62,259 nt of DNA from a virus. Below are positions 1 to 8,427 of this stretch, in pieces (the first letter of the stretch is position 1; each line of letters begins with the position of its first letter). Position numbers and translations under genes: made by a program. The stretch lies in the IMG/VR virus record IMGVR_UViG_3300037193_002008, positions 1-62,259 of that record, one strand, 5' to 3'. The notes under the pieces were generated by a model. The model was not told the origin of the DNA and did not search any database. It saw nothing but the letters and a program-made list of their open reading frames with translations.

Positions 1-6
1 GAAACG

Positions 7-534
7 TCACCCGTTCGTGTCCGGCACCCGACCACCCGGCCCGCCGAGCTCCTTCGCCAGCCGCGCCATCTCCTGCCGCTCCAACTCCACCAACTTCGAC
101 CGGAACGCCATCACGATCGGGAAGATCTCCTCCGGGGTCAGGCCGGACTCGTGCAGCATGCCGGCCAGGTTGAACATGGGCACCGTCAGGTGGTTGAGGA
201 TGCCGACGGCGGTGGACAGCTCTTTGGCCAGGTCGACGGGTTCGCCGTACTCGTAGACGATCTCCGGCTTGTCGGGGTCGGCCTCCTGGCCGCGCAACAC
301 GCGGTACACGGCACCCGCCGGCCACCCCAAGGCTTTCTCCAGGCGAACGAGGGTCGCCTGGTCGTAGTTCTCGCGGGTACCGGTCTCCAGATCGGCGACG
401 ACCCGCCGGGACAAGGCCTTGTCACCCAGGTCGGCCTTCATCACGGCCAGGAACGCCTCCCGGGTGTGCAGGCCGAGGTCGACACGGCGGTCGACGATCG
501 CACGGGCGAGACGCTGCCAATCCATGCCCGTCAT
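7..534 (-). CDS. Xre-family HTH regulator, repressor-like
   Basis: About 175 aa. The N-terminal third reads as an Xre-type helix-turn-helix: a basic amphipathic start (DWQRLARAIVDRR), the GDKALSRRVVADLE helices, then LVRLEKALGW. The C-terminal half is helical and acidic, perhaps for oligomerisation. It is divergent from a small Xre gene beginning at 637, the arrangement of a phage repressor/Cro pair. The start is uncertain: the frame is open to 636, with ATGs at 573, 534 and 525, none with a clear Shine-Dalgarno site. I chose 534 because the HTH begins right after it. A second, stronger repressor candidate lies at 26734-27132, so this one may be a local switch. Confidence 0.75.
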   Translation of the reverse strand: MTGMDWQRLARAIVDRRVDLGLHTREAFLAVMKADLGDKALSRRVVADLETGTRENYDQATLVRLEKALGWPAGAVYRVLRGQEADPDKPEIVYEYGEPVDLAKELSTAVGILNHLTVPMFNLAGMLHESGLTPEEIFPIVMAFRSKLVELERQEMARLAKELGGPGGRVPDTNG

Positions 535-535
535 C

Positions 536-636
536 GTGCACCCGATCGGGCCAACTTTCGGCCCCGTGCACATTGTGTCGCACTTACTCACGGCCGACGC
601 TTGTTGTGGTGCACAATTGCGCATACGATGGTGCAC
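536..636. promoter_or_regulatory. Divergent promoter/operator with four GTGCAC sites
   Basis: GTGCAC occurs at 536-541, 566-571, 609-614 and 631-636, between two divergent Xre genes. A rightward promoter is visible: -35 TTGTTG at 601-606, a 17-bp spacer and -10 TACGAT at 624-629. The next gene's ATG is at 637, so the transcript would be leaderless. The third site lies in the promoter spacer and the fourth at the expected start point, positions suited to repression. Confidence 0.6.
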
Positions 637-864
637 ATGGCCCGACCCACCAGAACCGACGGCGCCGCTATCCGCCTACGCCGAGAGCTCAACGGCTGGA
701 ACCGGATCGCCTTCGCCGCGCACGTAGGCATGAACGCCAACTACCTCGCGAAGATCGAGAGCGGCGCTAATCAGGCGTCCCCGGCGATGCTCAAGCGGAT
801 CGCCGATGCACTTGGTTGTCCGGTGCTCGAACTGGTGAAGGTGCAGATACCTACGCCCGCCTGA
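637..864 (+). CDS. Small Xre-family HTH protein, Cro-like
   Basis: A 75-aa protein that is almost entirely a helix-turn-helix domain (AIRLRRELNGW, then MNANYLAKIESGANQASP, then MLKRIADALGC). The size and the divergent position fit a Cro-like phage regulator. The ATG at 637 is 7 nt after a TACGAT -10 box, so translation is probably leaderless; an in-frame ATG at 628 overlaps that box and is less likely. The replication gene lies downstream on the same strand, so this may be the first gene of the left operon. Confidence 0.8.
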   Translation: MARPTRTDGAAIRLRRELNGWNRIAFAAHVGMNANYLAKIESGANQASPAMLKRIADALGCPVLELVKVQIPTPA

Positions 865-951
865 TCTGTCTGACCCCTCACAGCAAGAAACCGCCGCGCC
901 CCGGTCCAAGGTTCGCGACGGTTTCCAGAGGCCAAGAAGGGCCCGACACCA

Positions 952-1002
952 ATGAACACGAGGATAACCCTCGGCGTGCCGAACTGCGAGATGTCGGCAT
1001 GA
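952..1002 (+). CDS. Possible leader peptide before the replication gene
   Basis: A 16-codon frame with a purine-rich stretch (aagaaggg) ahead of its ATG. Its TGA overlaps the ATG at 999 in an ATGA junction, so it could couple translation of the DUF3987 gene, whose own upstream sequence lacks a strong Shine-Dalgarno site. This is inference from position; the peptide itself carries no recognisable motif. Confidence 0.3.
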   Translation: MNTRITLGVPNCEMSA

Positions 1003-2567
1003 CCGACACCGTCAGCCGCGCCAACGGCAATGGCTACAAGGCGCCACCCCGCGAGTTGGTCGACCCCGAATCGGTAGAGGCCGAGAAGGTCGCGGCAGCC
1101 ATCGCCGACGGCTGGGTCAAGCCCAACCCGACGGGTTCCCCCACTCTTCCCCCACTTCCCGTCGAACGCATGCCGAAGGTGCTCGCCGACATCGCGTCCG
1201 CCGCTGCGGCCGAGGTGCAGGTGCCGGTCGACATGGGAGGAGTGCTGTCGATTTCGACCACGTCGGCGGCCGTCGCGGGCAAAGTCGAGATCGAGGCCCG
1301 CGGTGGACACCTCGAACAGTTGCCGACCTGGACGTTCACCGCCGCCGAGTCCGCCGAGCGGAAGACCGCCCTGTTCAACATCCTGCGCAAGCCGTTCACC
1401 GACTACGAGCAGGAACACCAGCGGGAACGGCTGATGGAGATCCGGCGGGCGGAGATGCGCAAGAAGCGGCTGGAAGCGGCCCTGAGCGCGAAGGTGAAGA
1501 AGGCCGCCGAAACCCTGTCGAGCCAGGACCTCGCCGAGGAGGAGGCACTTCACGAGCAACTGGAGGATCTGAAGATCCCACCGAAGCTCCAGCTGTGGGT
1601 GTCCAGCCCTACGCCTGAGGCGGTCCACAACCTGCTGTCCGAGCACGACGGGCGCATGGCGGTGTTCTCCGACGAGGGCGGCCTGTTCGGCATCATCGCC
1701 GGCCGCTACGCAGGCAAGGGCGGCGGCGCAGACATAGACCCGTTCCTACAGGGCTACAACGGCAGCCCGCTCCGGGCGCCCCGAGTGACGGCCGAGCGGA
1801 AGAACGTGCCGGCTGCCTACCTGTCCATGGGGTTCACGGTTCAACCGAAGGTGCTGGCCGAACTCGGGACGGTGGACGGCATCGAGGACAAGGGCTTGGT
1901 CGGCCGGTTCCTGTTCTCTCTGCCCGTCTCGACCGTTGGCACCCGCCGCTACCGCGACGCCGTGCCGATCGCCGAGGACATCGCGAACGCGTACGCGGCG
2001 ACGATGCGGCGCCTGATCGAGATGCCGGTACCGGCGCGGCCACACCGGCTGCTGCTGACACCGGAGGCGTGGGAGGTCTACGCCGACTTTGCCGATCGCA
2101 TCGAGGCACGGCTGGATCGGAAGGCCGGAGACCTCGCCCGTATCGGATCGTGGGGCGGGAAGATCGCGGGCACCACGCTGCGGATCGCTGCCCTGTTCCA
2201 CCTCGTCGAGCATGAGGACGCCCTGGAACGCAGCGTCGACCGGATCCACATTGAGAACGCGGCATACCTGGCCGAGGAGTACTTCATCCCGCACGCGTTG
2301 GCCGCGTTCCGGGTGGTCCGCCACGGCGCGGAGAAGTCGGTTACACAGAGGCTCGTGGCATGGATCGCCGACAACCAGCTGAAGCAGTTCACCCTGCGGG
2401 ACGCGTTCCAGCAGTTGAAGGGCGGCAAGGCGGGGCGGGTGCAGTCGGTTGATGACGTGCTGCCCGCGTTGACGCACCTGGAGGACGGCGGCTGGATCCG
2501 CCAGGTCGAGGCCACCCGAAGGAACACCGTGGCGTTCGAGGTGAACCCGCTGTGGGACTACCAGTGA
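999..2567 (+). CDS. DUF3987-family replication protein (primase/helicase-like)
   Basis: 522 aa. It resembles the DUF3987 (YfjI-type) proteins of phages and mobile elements, thought to act as ATP-dependent replication helicase/primase-associated proteins. A Walker A-like segment AESAERKT is near residues 116-123 and a Walker B-like AVFSDEGG near 221-228. Between them is a charged predicted coiled coil, about residues 135-195. The C-terminal 60 residues look like a winged helix (QLKQFTLRDAFQQLKGG). The start at 999 is preferred to an upstream ATG at 816 because the latter overlaps the Cro-like gene. A repeat-rich AT-rich segment follows directly, suggesting an origin next to its initiator. Confidence 0.75.
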   Translation: MTDTVSRANGNGYKAPPRELVDPESVEAEKVAAAIADGWVKPNPTGSPTLPPLPVERMPKVLADIASAAAAEVQVPVDMGGVLSISTTSAAVAGKVEIEARGGHLEQLPTWTFTAAESAERKTALFNILRKPFTDYEQEHQRERLMEIRRAEMRKKRLEAALSAKVKKAAETLSSQDLAEEEALHEQLEDLKIPPKLQLWVSSPTPEAVHNLLSEHDGRMAVFSDEGGLFGIIAGRYAGKGGGADIDPFLQGYNGSPLRAPRVTAERKNVPAAYLSMGFTVQPKVLAELGTVDGIEDKGLVGRFLFSLPVSTVGTRRYRDAVPIAEDIANAYAATMRRLIEMPVPARPHRLLLTPEAWEVYADFADRIEARLDRKAGDLARIGSWGGKIAGTTLRIAALFHLVEHEDALERSVDRIHIENAAYLAEEYFIPHALAAFRVVRHGAEKSVTQRLVAWIADNQLKQFTLRDAFQQLKGGKAGRVQSVDDVLPALTHLEDGGWIRQVEATRRNTVAFEVNPLWDYQ

Positions 2568-2574
2568 GCCCCAA

Positions 2575-2717
2575 CTGGGGGAACTGGGGGGAGTTCCTAG
2601 GGGGTAGAGAAGTAGAGAAGGACTATTTAGATATCTATCTATCTATTCAAAAGGGGCTTACTAAAGACCTTCCTCACTCACTTGCTCTCCCTCTGCAGCT
2701 CCCCCCAGTTCCCCCAG
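2575..2717. repeat. Perfect 19-bp inverted repeat around an AT-rich spacer, candidate origin
   Basis: The 19-mer at 2575-2593 (starting CTGGGGGAACTGG) recurs as its exact reverse complement at 2699-2717. The 105-bp spacer holds the most A/T-rich run I noticed in the window, around gactatttagatatctatc. It starts 8 bp after the DUF3987 stop. Phage origins often sit beside such genes; the alternative is a large RNA hairpin. The rest of 2568-2805 holds no credible gene. Confidence 0.5.
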
Positions 2718-2805
2718 TCGGACCGATCACCGACTACACAGCCCCAATCCAAGCCCGCTCTTGCCCCAACCCCCGTCAACGCAGAACACCCGGAAGGACC
2801 CCGAC

Positions 2806-3186
2806 ATGACCACCACCGACACCCCGAACCTGACCGGCTTCGTCGAACACAACGGCATCCGCATGACCGCCATCGGCGACGACGGCGACCGGCTGCTCGC
2901 CCTCGGCCACCACAACCCGATCAAGATGGCGCACACCTTCGACTGGTTCCTGCGCCACGTCATCGGCGAACCCGCCGGCCTAACCGAGATCGGCACCCCG
3001 GTCGAGGTCGCGCACGACATCCACGCACTGTGGGCAGTCACGATCAACGAATGCGGCGAATGCGGCGGCCGAGACGACTGCCACGACTGCGCCGCCATCC
3101 GGAACTCCGACTGGTGGGTCGACTGGGCCGTGTCCGAGGACGACCCGGGCGCCTTCCCGGTCATGGTGTTCCACCTCGACGGCTGA
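2806..3186 (+). CDS. Hypothetical protein with a Cys-rich C-terminal segment
   Basis: 126 aa, acidic, no signal peptide or membrane segment. Near residues 84-96 lies a CGECGGRDDCHDC cluster that could bind a metal ion. The ATG at 2806 follows a ggaagga ribosome binding site. It is the first of a run of genes separated by 50-130 bp C-rich spacers that end in a near-identical start module. Function not recognised. Confidence 0.7.
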   Translation: MTTTDTPNLTGFVEHNGIRMTAIGDDGDRLLALGHHNPIKMAHTFDWFLRHVIGEPAGLTEIGTPVEVAHDIHALWAVTINECGECGGRDDCHDCAAIRNSDWWVDWAVSEDDPGAFPVMVFHLDG

Positions 3187-3319
3187 CCCGCGCCGCGCCG
3201 TCCAAGCCGCCCTTGTCGCGTCCAACCGCGCACCCGCCCATCCACACCAACCCCGCCGGAACCCCGGCGCTCTCCGCCGCGTTCCTGCCTCAACCCACGA
3301 CCACCCGCAAGGAGACCCG

Positions 3320-4132
3320 ATGAGCCCGACCCCCGCTGACGCCACCCACCGCGTCGTGATGTTCTCCGGCGGCACCGGAAGCTGGGCCACCGCCCGCCGC
3401 GTCGCCAACACCCACGGCACCAGCCACATGACCCTCCTGTTCGCCGACACCCTCGCCGAACACACTGACCTACACCGCTTCCTCGCTGAAGCCGCCGCCG
3501 ACATCGGCGTCCCGGTGACCAGGGTTTGTGACGGGCGGACGCCGCAACAGGTCGACGTGGACCGGCGCTGGCTGTCGAACTCGCAGGTAGCGCAGTGCTC
3601 ACTCGAACTGAAGATCAAGCCGTGCCGTCGATGGCTCACGGAGAACTGCGATCCGGAGCGGACGGTGCTGTACGTCGGCATCGACTGGACAGAGACGGAA
3701 CGCATCCCCGGCATCGTGAAGGGCTGGGCACCTTGGCGCGTCGAAACACCCCTCGCCAAGCCGCCGTACGTCGACAAGCGAACCATCGACGACCAACTGC
3801 GAGCGCGAGGCATCGAGCCCCCGCTACTGAATCGGCTTGGGTTTCCGCACAACAACTGCCACGGTGCGTGCGTACGGGGCGGGCAGGCCCAGTGGGCACG
3901 CCTCTACGAGGTGTTCCCGGAGCGGTTCGCCGAGGCCGAAGCACACGAGCAGCACATGAGGGGTCTGCTCGGTGCCGATGTGGCAATGCTGAAGGACCGG
4001 ACTGGTGGTGTGACTCGGCCGCTTCCGTTGACGGTGCTGCGTAGCCGTATCGACGCCGACCGCGCTGGCCAGGACGCCCTGTTCGACCCGTACGACTGGG
4101 GTGGCTGCGGTTGCTTCACGGAGGCGGCGTGA
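3320..4132 (+). CDS. PP-loop ATP pyrophosphatase (PAPS reductase-like)
   Basis: 270 aa. The motif FSGGTGSW at about residues 15-22 is a variant PP-loop (SGGxxS), as in adenine nucleotide alpha hydrolases and PAPS reductases. Further in-line features are LLFADTL after the second strand and a C-terminal Cys pair (WGGCGC). Phages often carry stand-alone members whose substrate is unknown; nucleobase thiolation or DNA/RNA modification are possibilities, and true sulfate assimilation is unlikely here. The start follows an AAGGAG site. A Cys-His segment NNCHGAC near residue 177 may bind metal. Confidence 0.75.
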   Translation: MSPTPADATHRVVMFSGGTGSWATARRVANTHGTSHMTLLFADTLAEHTDLHRFLAEAAADIGVPVTRVCDGRTPQQVDVDRRWLSNSQVAQCSLELKIKPCRRWLTENCDPERTVLYVGIDWTETERIPGIVKGWAPWRVETPLAKPPYVDKRTIDDQLRARGIEPPLLNRLGFPHNNCHGACVRGGQAQWARLYEVFPERFAEAEAHEQHMRGLLGADVAMLKDRTGGVTRPLPLTVLRSRIDADRAGQDALFDPYDWGGCGCFTEAA

Positions 4133-4258
4133 CCATCCACGCCGTTCTTGCCTCAACCCCCGACCGTCCGCACCCGGACCACCAGCCCAGGCCCGAACCC
4201 GCACCGCCCGGACCGCTACACATCTGCCCTTGACCACCACGACCCAGGAGCCGACCCG

Positions 4259-4867
4259 ATGAGCCCCGTCACCCGCTACCACCGAGGAACCGCCCGCATC
4301 GACGCCCACATGCTGACCGAACTCGACTGGCTCCTCGACATGGACCAGGCCGCAGACCGGGCCACGGCCGAACCGATAGCCGCCCAGATCGCGGCACTCC
4401 TCCGCCAACCCGGGGCGGTCTACGCCGACGTGTGCCACCTCGACGAGGCCGAGGGTATCCACGACTACCTGACCGTGCAGGAGGTCGACGCCGTGCAACG
4501 CCTCCGCGGTGACCACCGTGCCGGCAGCGGGCCTGTCGACGTCGACGCGGGCGCCTTGTCGGAGGTGCGGAACCTTCTCGACCGGCTGACCATGTCGTGG
4601 CAGGGCTGCGAGGAGAACGCCGACGGCAACCCGTACGACTACCCACCCGCCGAATTGGCCTACGTCCGGGCGCAACTCGCGAAAAGCCCGCCCGAGATCT
4701 GCTACCGGTGCACGTGGTGCCAGTTCCTGATCATGCGGGACCGCATCGACTACCTGCTCGACCAGCAGGGGTTCACCGACCGGAACGCGTACATCGCCGT
4801 TCAGACCGAAGACCCCGAGGTCGTGTGGCGTGAGCGCGTGATCGGGCCGGTCCCTGCTGTCGCGTGA
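4259..4867 (+). CDS. Hypothetical protein
   Basis: 202 aa, acidic and probably cytoplasmic, with a CYRCTWC motif around residue 154 that may bind zinc. The ATG at 4259 follows a caggag site; the frame is open further upstream, but the 4133-4258 spacer has the C-rich composition of the other spacers here. No family recognised. The next frame begins at an overlapping GTG (4864), but its better start is 4915. Confidence 0.7.
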   Translation: MSPVTRYHRGTARIDAHMLTELDWLLDMDQAADRATAEPIAAQIAALLRQPGAVYADVCHLDEAEGIHDYLTVQEVDAVQRLRGDHRAGSGPVDVDAGALSEVRNLLDRLTMSWQGCEENADGNPYDYPPAELAYVRAQLAKSPPEICYRCTWCQFLIMRDRIDYLLDQQGFTDRNAYIAVQTEDPEVVWRERVIGPVPAVA

Positions 4868-4914
4868 CTGTCGCCCCGACCGCCACGAACCGCAACATCC
4901 GAAGGAGCCCCGAC

Positions 4915-5337
4915 ATGACCGACCCGACCACCCAGCGCACCGAAACCCTCGACGCCCTCCGCGACCACCCCGAGCGGATCCGCACCGTCGCACAGTTCCT
5001 GTTCGACGGCGGCGACGAGAACCTGCCCTTCGTCCGCACCACCGTTCACCGGCTCGCTACCGAGGAACCTGCCGACCTGCCGACGTGGGACGACCTGTCC
5101 GACCTCGACAAGGGCGCAGCCCTGCTCCACCTGCACAAGCGGGAATGGGAAGGCGGCGACTACGCCGAGGAGCACTACCCGGCCTCATTCTTCGACCACC
5201 CGGCCCTGACCGCCATGTGGCCGAGGGAGGCGTCCCGGTTCGCCGCCGAACTGGATGAGGACACCGAGGCGCTGTCGCCTGAGGAGCACAAGCGGCTGTA
5301 CGACCTTGCCCTTGCTGCCGAACGCGCCAACCGCTGA
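4915..5337 (+). CDS. Hypothetical protein
   Basis: 140 aa, acidic and helical, without Cys clusters or membrane segments. The ATG at 4915 has a gaaggag site 8 bp upstream, part of the repeated start module of this operon. Function not recognised. Confidence 0.7.
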   Translation: MTDPTTQRTETLDALRDHPERIRTVAQFLFDGGDENLPFVRTTVHRLATEEPADLPTWDDLSDLDKGAALLHLHKREWEGGDYAEEHYPASFFDHPALTAMWPREASRFAAELDEDTEALSPEEHKRLYDLALAAERANR

Positions 5338-5367
5338 GTCCACCTACACCTGAAGGAGATCCGAGTC

Positions 5368-5634
5368 ATGCCCACGTACACGTTCCAGGAGATCCGCCGC
5401 ACCAAGACCGTCCGGTTCAAGTGCGCCTGCGGCAAACGCTTCCAGCGCAAGGTCGCCGAAACGCAGACGATCAACCCGTTCAACCGCAACGCCGACGGCA
5501 CCCAGAAGACCTACCCCGAGATCTGGATCTCGCTCGGCGTGAAGCTGCAGGACCGGATGCCGCGGTCGGAATGCCCCGGCTGCGACCAGCAGGCTGCGGT
5601 GGTCAGTTCCCTCATCGAGGGCTACGGCGGCTGA
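5368..5634 (+). CDS. Small zinc-ribbon-like protein
   Basis: 88 aa. A CAC pair near residues 19-21 and a CPGC pair near residues 70-73 form a likely two-knuckle zinc ribbon around a 50-residue middle segment. A strong GAAGGAG site precedes the ATG. One of many tiny Cys-rich proteins in this phage; role unknown. Confidence 0.7.
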   Translation: MPTYTFQEIRRTKTVRFKCACGKRFQRKVAETQTINPFNRNADGTQKTYPEIWISLGVKLQDRMPRSECPGCDQQAAVVSSLIEGYGG

Positions 5635-5787
5635 CTACCGCGCCACCGCGCAGCTCCTTCGAAGCCCAAAGCCCGGACCACCCGACCACCGCAACCCCAC
5701 CCGACACGCCAGCCACACAGACAGGCCGGCTGACCCAAGCCGCTCTGGCCCCGTCCACCGATCGCAGCAACCCCCGAAGGAGACCCC

Positions 5788-5994
5788 GTGAAGCCCACGT
5801 TCCGCCCCGGTGACCGCATCATCTACGCCACCACCGGCCGTCCCATCGAGATGTCGACGTTCGGCGACTGGGTGAACGTCTGCCCCGTCGACGAAGTCGC
5901 CATGGACCACCTCGCAGACGACGGGTCCGTGCGCTGCCCCGTCTGCCAGATGTGGGCGGCCGACCTGCCGGTCGGGGCGCCCGATGTCCACTGA
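5788..5994 (+). CDS. Small hypothetical protein with a CPVC knuckle
   Basis: 68 aa, starting at GTG after GAAGGAG. It opens with an SH3-like stretch (FRPGDRIIYATTGRP) and ends with a CPVCQMW motif. The 150 bp before it (5635-5787) are C-rich and show no gene. Confidence 0.65.
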   Translation: MKPTFRPGDRIIYATTGRPIEMSTFGDWVNVCPVDEVAMDHLADDGSVRCPVCQMWAADLPVGAPDVH

Positions 5995-6021
5995 CGTCTC
6001 CACCGACCAGAAAGGCTGCAC

Positions 6022-6420
6022 GTGCTCGTCAATCTGACCCCACACCCGATCCGCATCTACCCGCCCGACGCCCCCGACCGGCTCGACCCCGACGAATGGG
6101 TGCCCACCATCGAACTCCCGGTCGCCGACCAACCGCCCGCACGCATCGGTGAACAGACGCTTGGTACCGCGTCCTACATCGGCGCCATCCCCATCGAGTA
6201 CGTCGAGTACGCCTCACATGGCGGCACCGTCCACCCAATCCCACCCGTTCAGCGAGACGACCGCGGCGAACCGGCCGCGTTCTACGTCGTCAGCCTTGTC
6301 GTCGGCCTCGTGCTCACCTACAGCGGACACAACCGGCCTGACCTACTCGTGCCGTACCGGGAGGTGCGCAACCTCGCCGGGACCGTCATCGGCTGCCGCC
6401 AACTCGCCCGACCCGTCTGA
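6022..6420 (+). CDS. Hypothetical protein with LTPHPIRIY N-terminus
   Basis: 132 aa, GTG start. The opening LVNLTPHPIRIY and the central VVSLVVGLVLTY look like strands of a beta-rich fold; I have the impression of a recurring conserved hypothetical in phages and actinomycetes but no function. The hydrophobic middle (about residues 87-98) is short for a membrane segment. Confidence 0.7.
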   Translation: MLVNLTPHPIRIYPPDAPDRLDPDEWVPTIELPVADQPPARIGEQTLGTASYIGAIPIEYVEYASHGGTVHPIPPVQRDDRGEPAAFYVVSLVVGLVLTYSGHNRPDLLVPYREVRNLAGTVIGCRQLARPV

Positions 6421-6448
6421 CCCCCGCCTGCCACCCCAAGGAGAAGAG

Positions 6449-6700
6449 ATGACCAACAGCCACGCCGTGACCCACGACAGCTGCGACTACGCCTACAAGC
6501 AGGTGAAGTGCGACCGCTGCGGCCGCGAGTACACGTCCACACCCTCGGACGACTTCTACTGCGCGGCCGAGGGTGACCACTGCTGCGAGCGGTGCCTGAC
6601 CACCAACGGGCACCCGGCCGATTTCGATCTGGCGTCATTGTTGTCCCAGTGGTCGGACGCGAGCAGGCGGAAGGACGGCCTGGGGTGGCGGCGCGCGTGA
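6449..6700 (+). CDS. Small zinc-finger-like protein
   Basis: 83 aa. CDRCGREY near residues 20-27 and CCERC near residues 49-53 give two CxxC knuckles. The ATG at 6449 follows AAGGAGAAG. Its stop overlaps the next GTG, so the two are probably translationally coupled. Confidence 0.7.
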   Translation: MTNSHAVTHDSCDYAYKQVKCDRCGREYTSTPSDDFYCAAEGDHCCERCLTTNGHPADFDLASLLSQWSDASRRKDGLGWRRA

Positions 6701-6879
6701 GCACCGCCACCGATCATCCGTACACCGACCAGGGCGACGGCCGCACCGAATGCCAGACCTGCGGTAAATGGGTGTGGCCCGTCACCCACTCGTGCAAACG
6801 CGTGCCCGTCACCGAGGCGGCACTTGCACGACACCTTGACCGTGCCCAATCAGCCACGAACCCGCAGGAGACCCGATGA
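6697..6879 (+). CDS. Small CxxC protein
   Basis: 60 aa, GTG start in a GTGA overlap with the previous gene. CQTCGKW near residue 19 and a following THSC form a likely Cys/His metal site. The next gene overlaps its stop by ATGA. Confidence 0.65.
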   Translation: MSTATDHPYTDQGDGRTECQTCGKWVWPVTHSCKRVPVTEAALARHLDRAQSATNPQETR

Positions 6880-7286
6880 CCGCCGACCAGCCGACCCTCG
6901 TCGACCTTCCCCCCGCCACCCCCCGCACCTTTTCCGAACGCCACATCCAGTCGGTGGCCGCCGCGCTGCACGCCCGGTGGGGTCCGTGCGACACCGTCAA
7001 CGCCGACGACTGCGACGGCGCCACCTGCCACGTCACGTTCGTGCGGGAGGTGCTGGAGGAGTCCGCCAAGACCCCTGTCCCGGTTCCCGCCGACCGCCTC
7101 GACGCGGCGGTGGAGGAGGCGTGGCGGATCGCCTGCTGCTACGGCGAACTCATCCCCGACGAGGCCAAGCGGCAGATGTCGGTGCCGGGGCTTACGCCGC
7201 ATATGGCGTTGAGCCGGGCACACATGTGGACCGTGGTGGCCCGGATCGCGCCGATCCTGGCGGCGTGTGCGGACGGTGCGCGGTGA
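6876..7286 (+). CDS. Hypothetical protein
   Basis: 136 aa, mixed helical, with scattered Cys (DDCDGATCH, ACCYGE). ATGA overlap upstream and GTGA overlap downstream place it in a tightly coupled group. A GCAGGAG site precedes the start. Not recognised. Confidence 0.7.
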   Translation: MTADQPTLVDLPPATPRTFSERHIQSVAAALHARWGPCDTVNADDCDGATCHVTFVREVLEESAKTPVPVPADRLDAAVEEAWRIACCYGELIPDEAKRQMSVPGLTPHMALSRAHMWTVVARIAPILAACADGAR

Positions 7287-7459
7287 GCGCGGTCGCCATC
7301 ACCGTCGCGGCCCTGCTCGTCGGCGGTGCTCTTGCCACGATGGTTGGCGCCGTCCTGATGGACGTTGCGGACGGCGTTGCCTACGTGCTGACCCGTGGAG
7401 GTATCGCTGCCTTCGTGGCTGGCGTTGTTATCGCCGTTGTTCGGGCCGTTACGACCTGA
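7283..7459 (+). CDS. Small membrane protein, two predicted segments
   Basis: 58 aa, GTG start coupled to the previous stop. Hydrophobic stretches at about residues 3-24 and 40-56 are separated by a short polar turn, suggesting a hairpin in the inner membrane. Size fits accessory membrane peptides or holin-like proteins, but no lysis gene is adjacent. Confidence 0.65.
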   Translation: MSAVAITVAALLVGGALATMVGAVLMDVADGVAYVLTRGGIAAFVAGVVIAVVRAVTT

Positions 7460-7539
7460 CCAGCCACCACGCCGCCCGTTACCCGCCGCTTTCCGACCCC
7501 GACCACCTGCCCGCAGCAACACCCGAAGGAGACCCCGAC

Positions 7540-8070
7540 ATGACCACCGCCAGCCCACCCCAGCCCGACTATTCGAGGCCGTTCATCCCCCTCGACGTCG
7601 ACGAACACACCCTGGCCGTCGAGCGGCACGGCGTCACCCACTACCGGTTCATCTGCACCTGCGCGTTCGCATCCGCATGGTGGCAGGTCCGGCACTACCC
7701 GAACGTGGACACGAACCGGCCACGCAACGGCTGCCCCTGCGACCCGACGGTGCGCGCCCTGACCACGTTGCAGTTCGCCTCCGGTGGCCTGTTCGACGCG
7801 ACACCGGTTGACTACCTGATCCACCTGGTCACCGCCACGAACCGCGGCACGCCCGGCCCGACGCTGTGCGGCATTGACCGGTTCGCGAAGGGCTCCGCCG
7901 GCTGGTCCGTCGGTGGCGGCGTGTCGGGCCCGTCGATAGTGCTGAAGCCGTGCGAAGGCTGTGCGGATGTGGCCTGGACCGAGTTCTCGGGTCTGCCTGT
8001 CGCCGGTTCGGTCGGCGGGCGGCAGATGGCCGACCACCTTGGCGTAGAGCACTGCAACTTCCCCTGGTGA
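7540..8070 (+). CDS. Hypothetical protein with Cys pairs
   Basis: 176 aa. CTCAFASAWW near residue 40, CPCD near residue 66 and CEGCADV near residue 145 suggest one or two metal sites. GAAGGAG lies ahead of the ATG. The segment VTATNRGTPGPTLCGIDRF resembles small actinophage proteins with a conserved LCG(I)DR element. No function assigned. Confidence 0.7.
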   Translation: MTTASPPQPDYSRPFIPLDVDEHTLAVERHGVTHYRFICTCAFASAWWQVRHYPNVDTNRPRNGCPCDPTVRALTTLQFASGGLFDATPVDYLIHLVTATNRGTPGPTLCGIDRFAKGSAGWSVGGGVSGPSIVLKPCEGCADVAWTEFSGLPVAGSVGGRQMADHLGVEHCNFPW

Positions 8071-8093
8071 CCAGGGTGCGAACAGGAGTCGAC

Positions 8094-8396
8094 ATGACCG
8101 ACCAGCCCGCCTTCACCGTCTCGGTTTCGAGCGCTTTCGCCGACGCCGCGAAAGTAGCGGCAGATGTTGCCGGCCGCGTGAACCAGCCCACCATCACCAA
8201 CGCCGCCGTCGACGCCTACCAGCGTGCCTGGGCGACCACGCCGTTCGACCCCAGCGACGCCCTCAACAACGTCCGCGCCGGTCTGGCCGCCGCCTACGAG
8301 TTCCTCCCGATCCGTGGCTGCAACGGCTACGACGGCTGCACCTGCTACCAGAAGGGTGTGCGGGACGGCCTCGAAGCCGCCGGCACCACCTGCTGA
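8094..8396 (+). CDS. Hypothetical protein
   Basis: 100 aa. The N-terminal 65 residues look helical (SAFADAAKVAADVAG, ALNNVRAGLAAAYEF) and a short Cys tail (GCNGYDGCTCYQ) follows. An AACAGGAG site precedes the ATG. Not recognised. Confidence 0.65.
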   Translation: MTDQPAFTVSVSSAFADAAKVAADVAGRVNQPTITNAAVDAYQRAWATTPFDPSDALNNVRAGLAAAYEFLPIRGCNGYDGCTCYQKGVRDGLEAAGTTC

Positions 8397-8427
8397 CCCC
8401 CGCCACCAATCGACCGAAGGAGACCCG

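Noticed and set aside
2552-2809. Open frame of 85 codons overlapping the inverted repeat
   Set aside because: Starts inside the DUF3987 gene and spans the repeat and AT-rich spacer; no family-like features.
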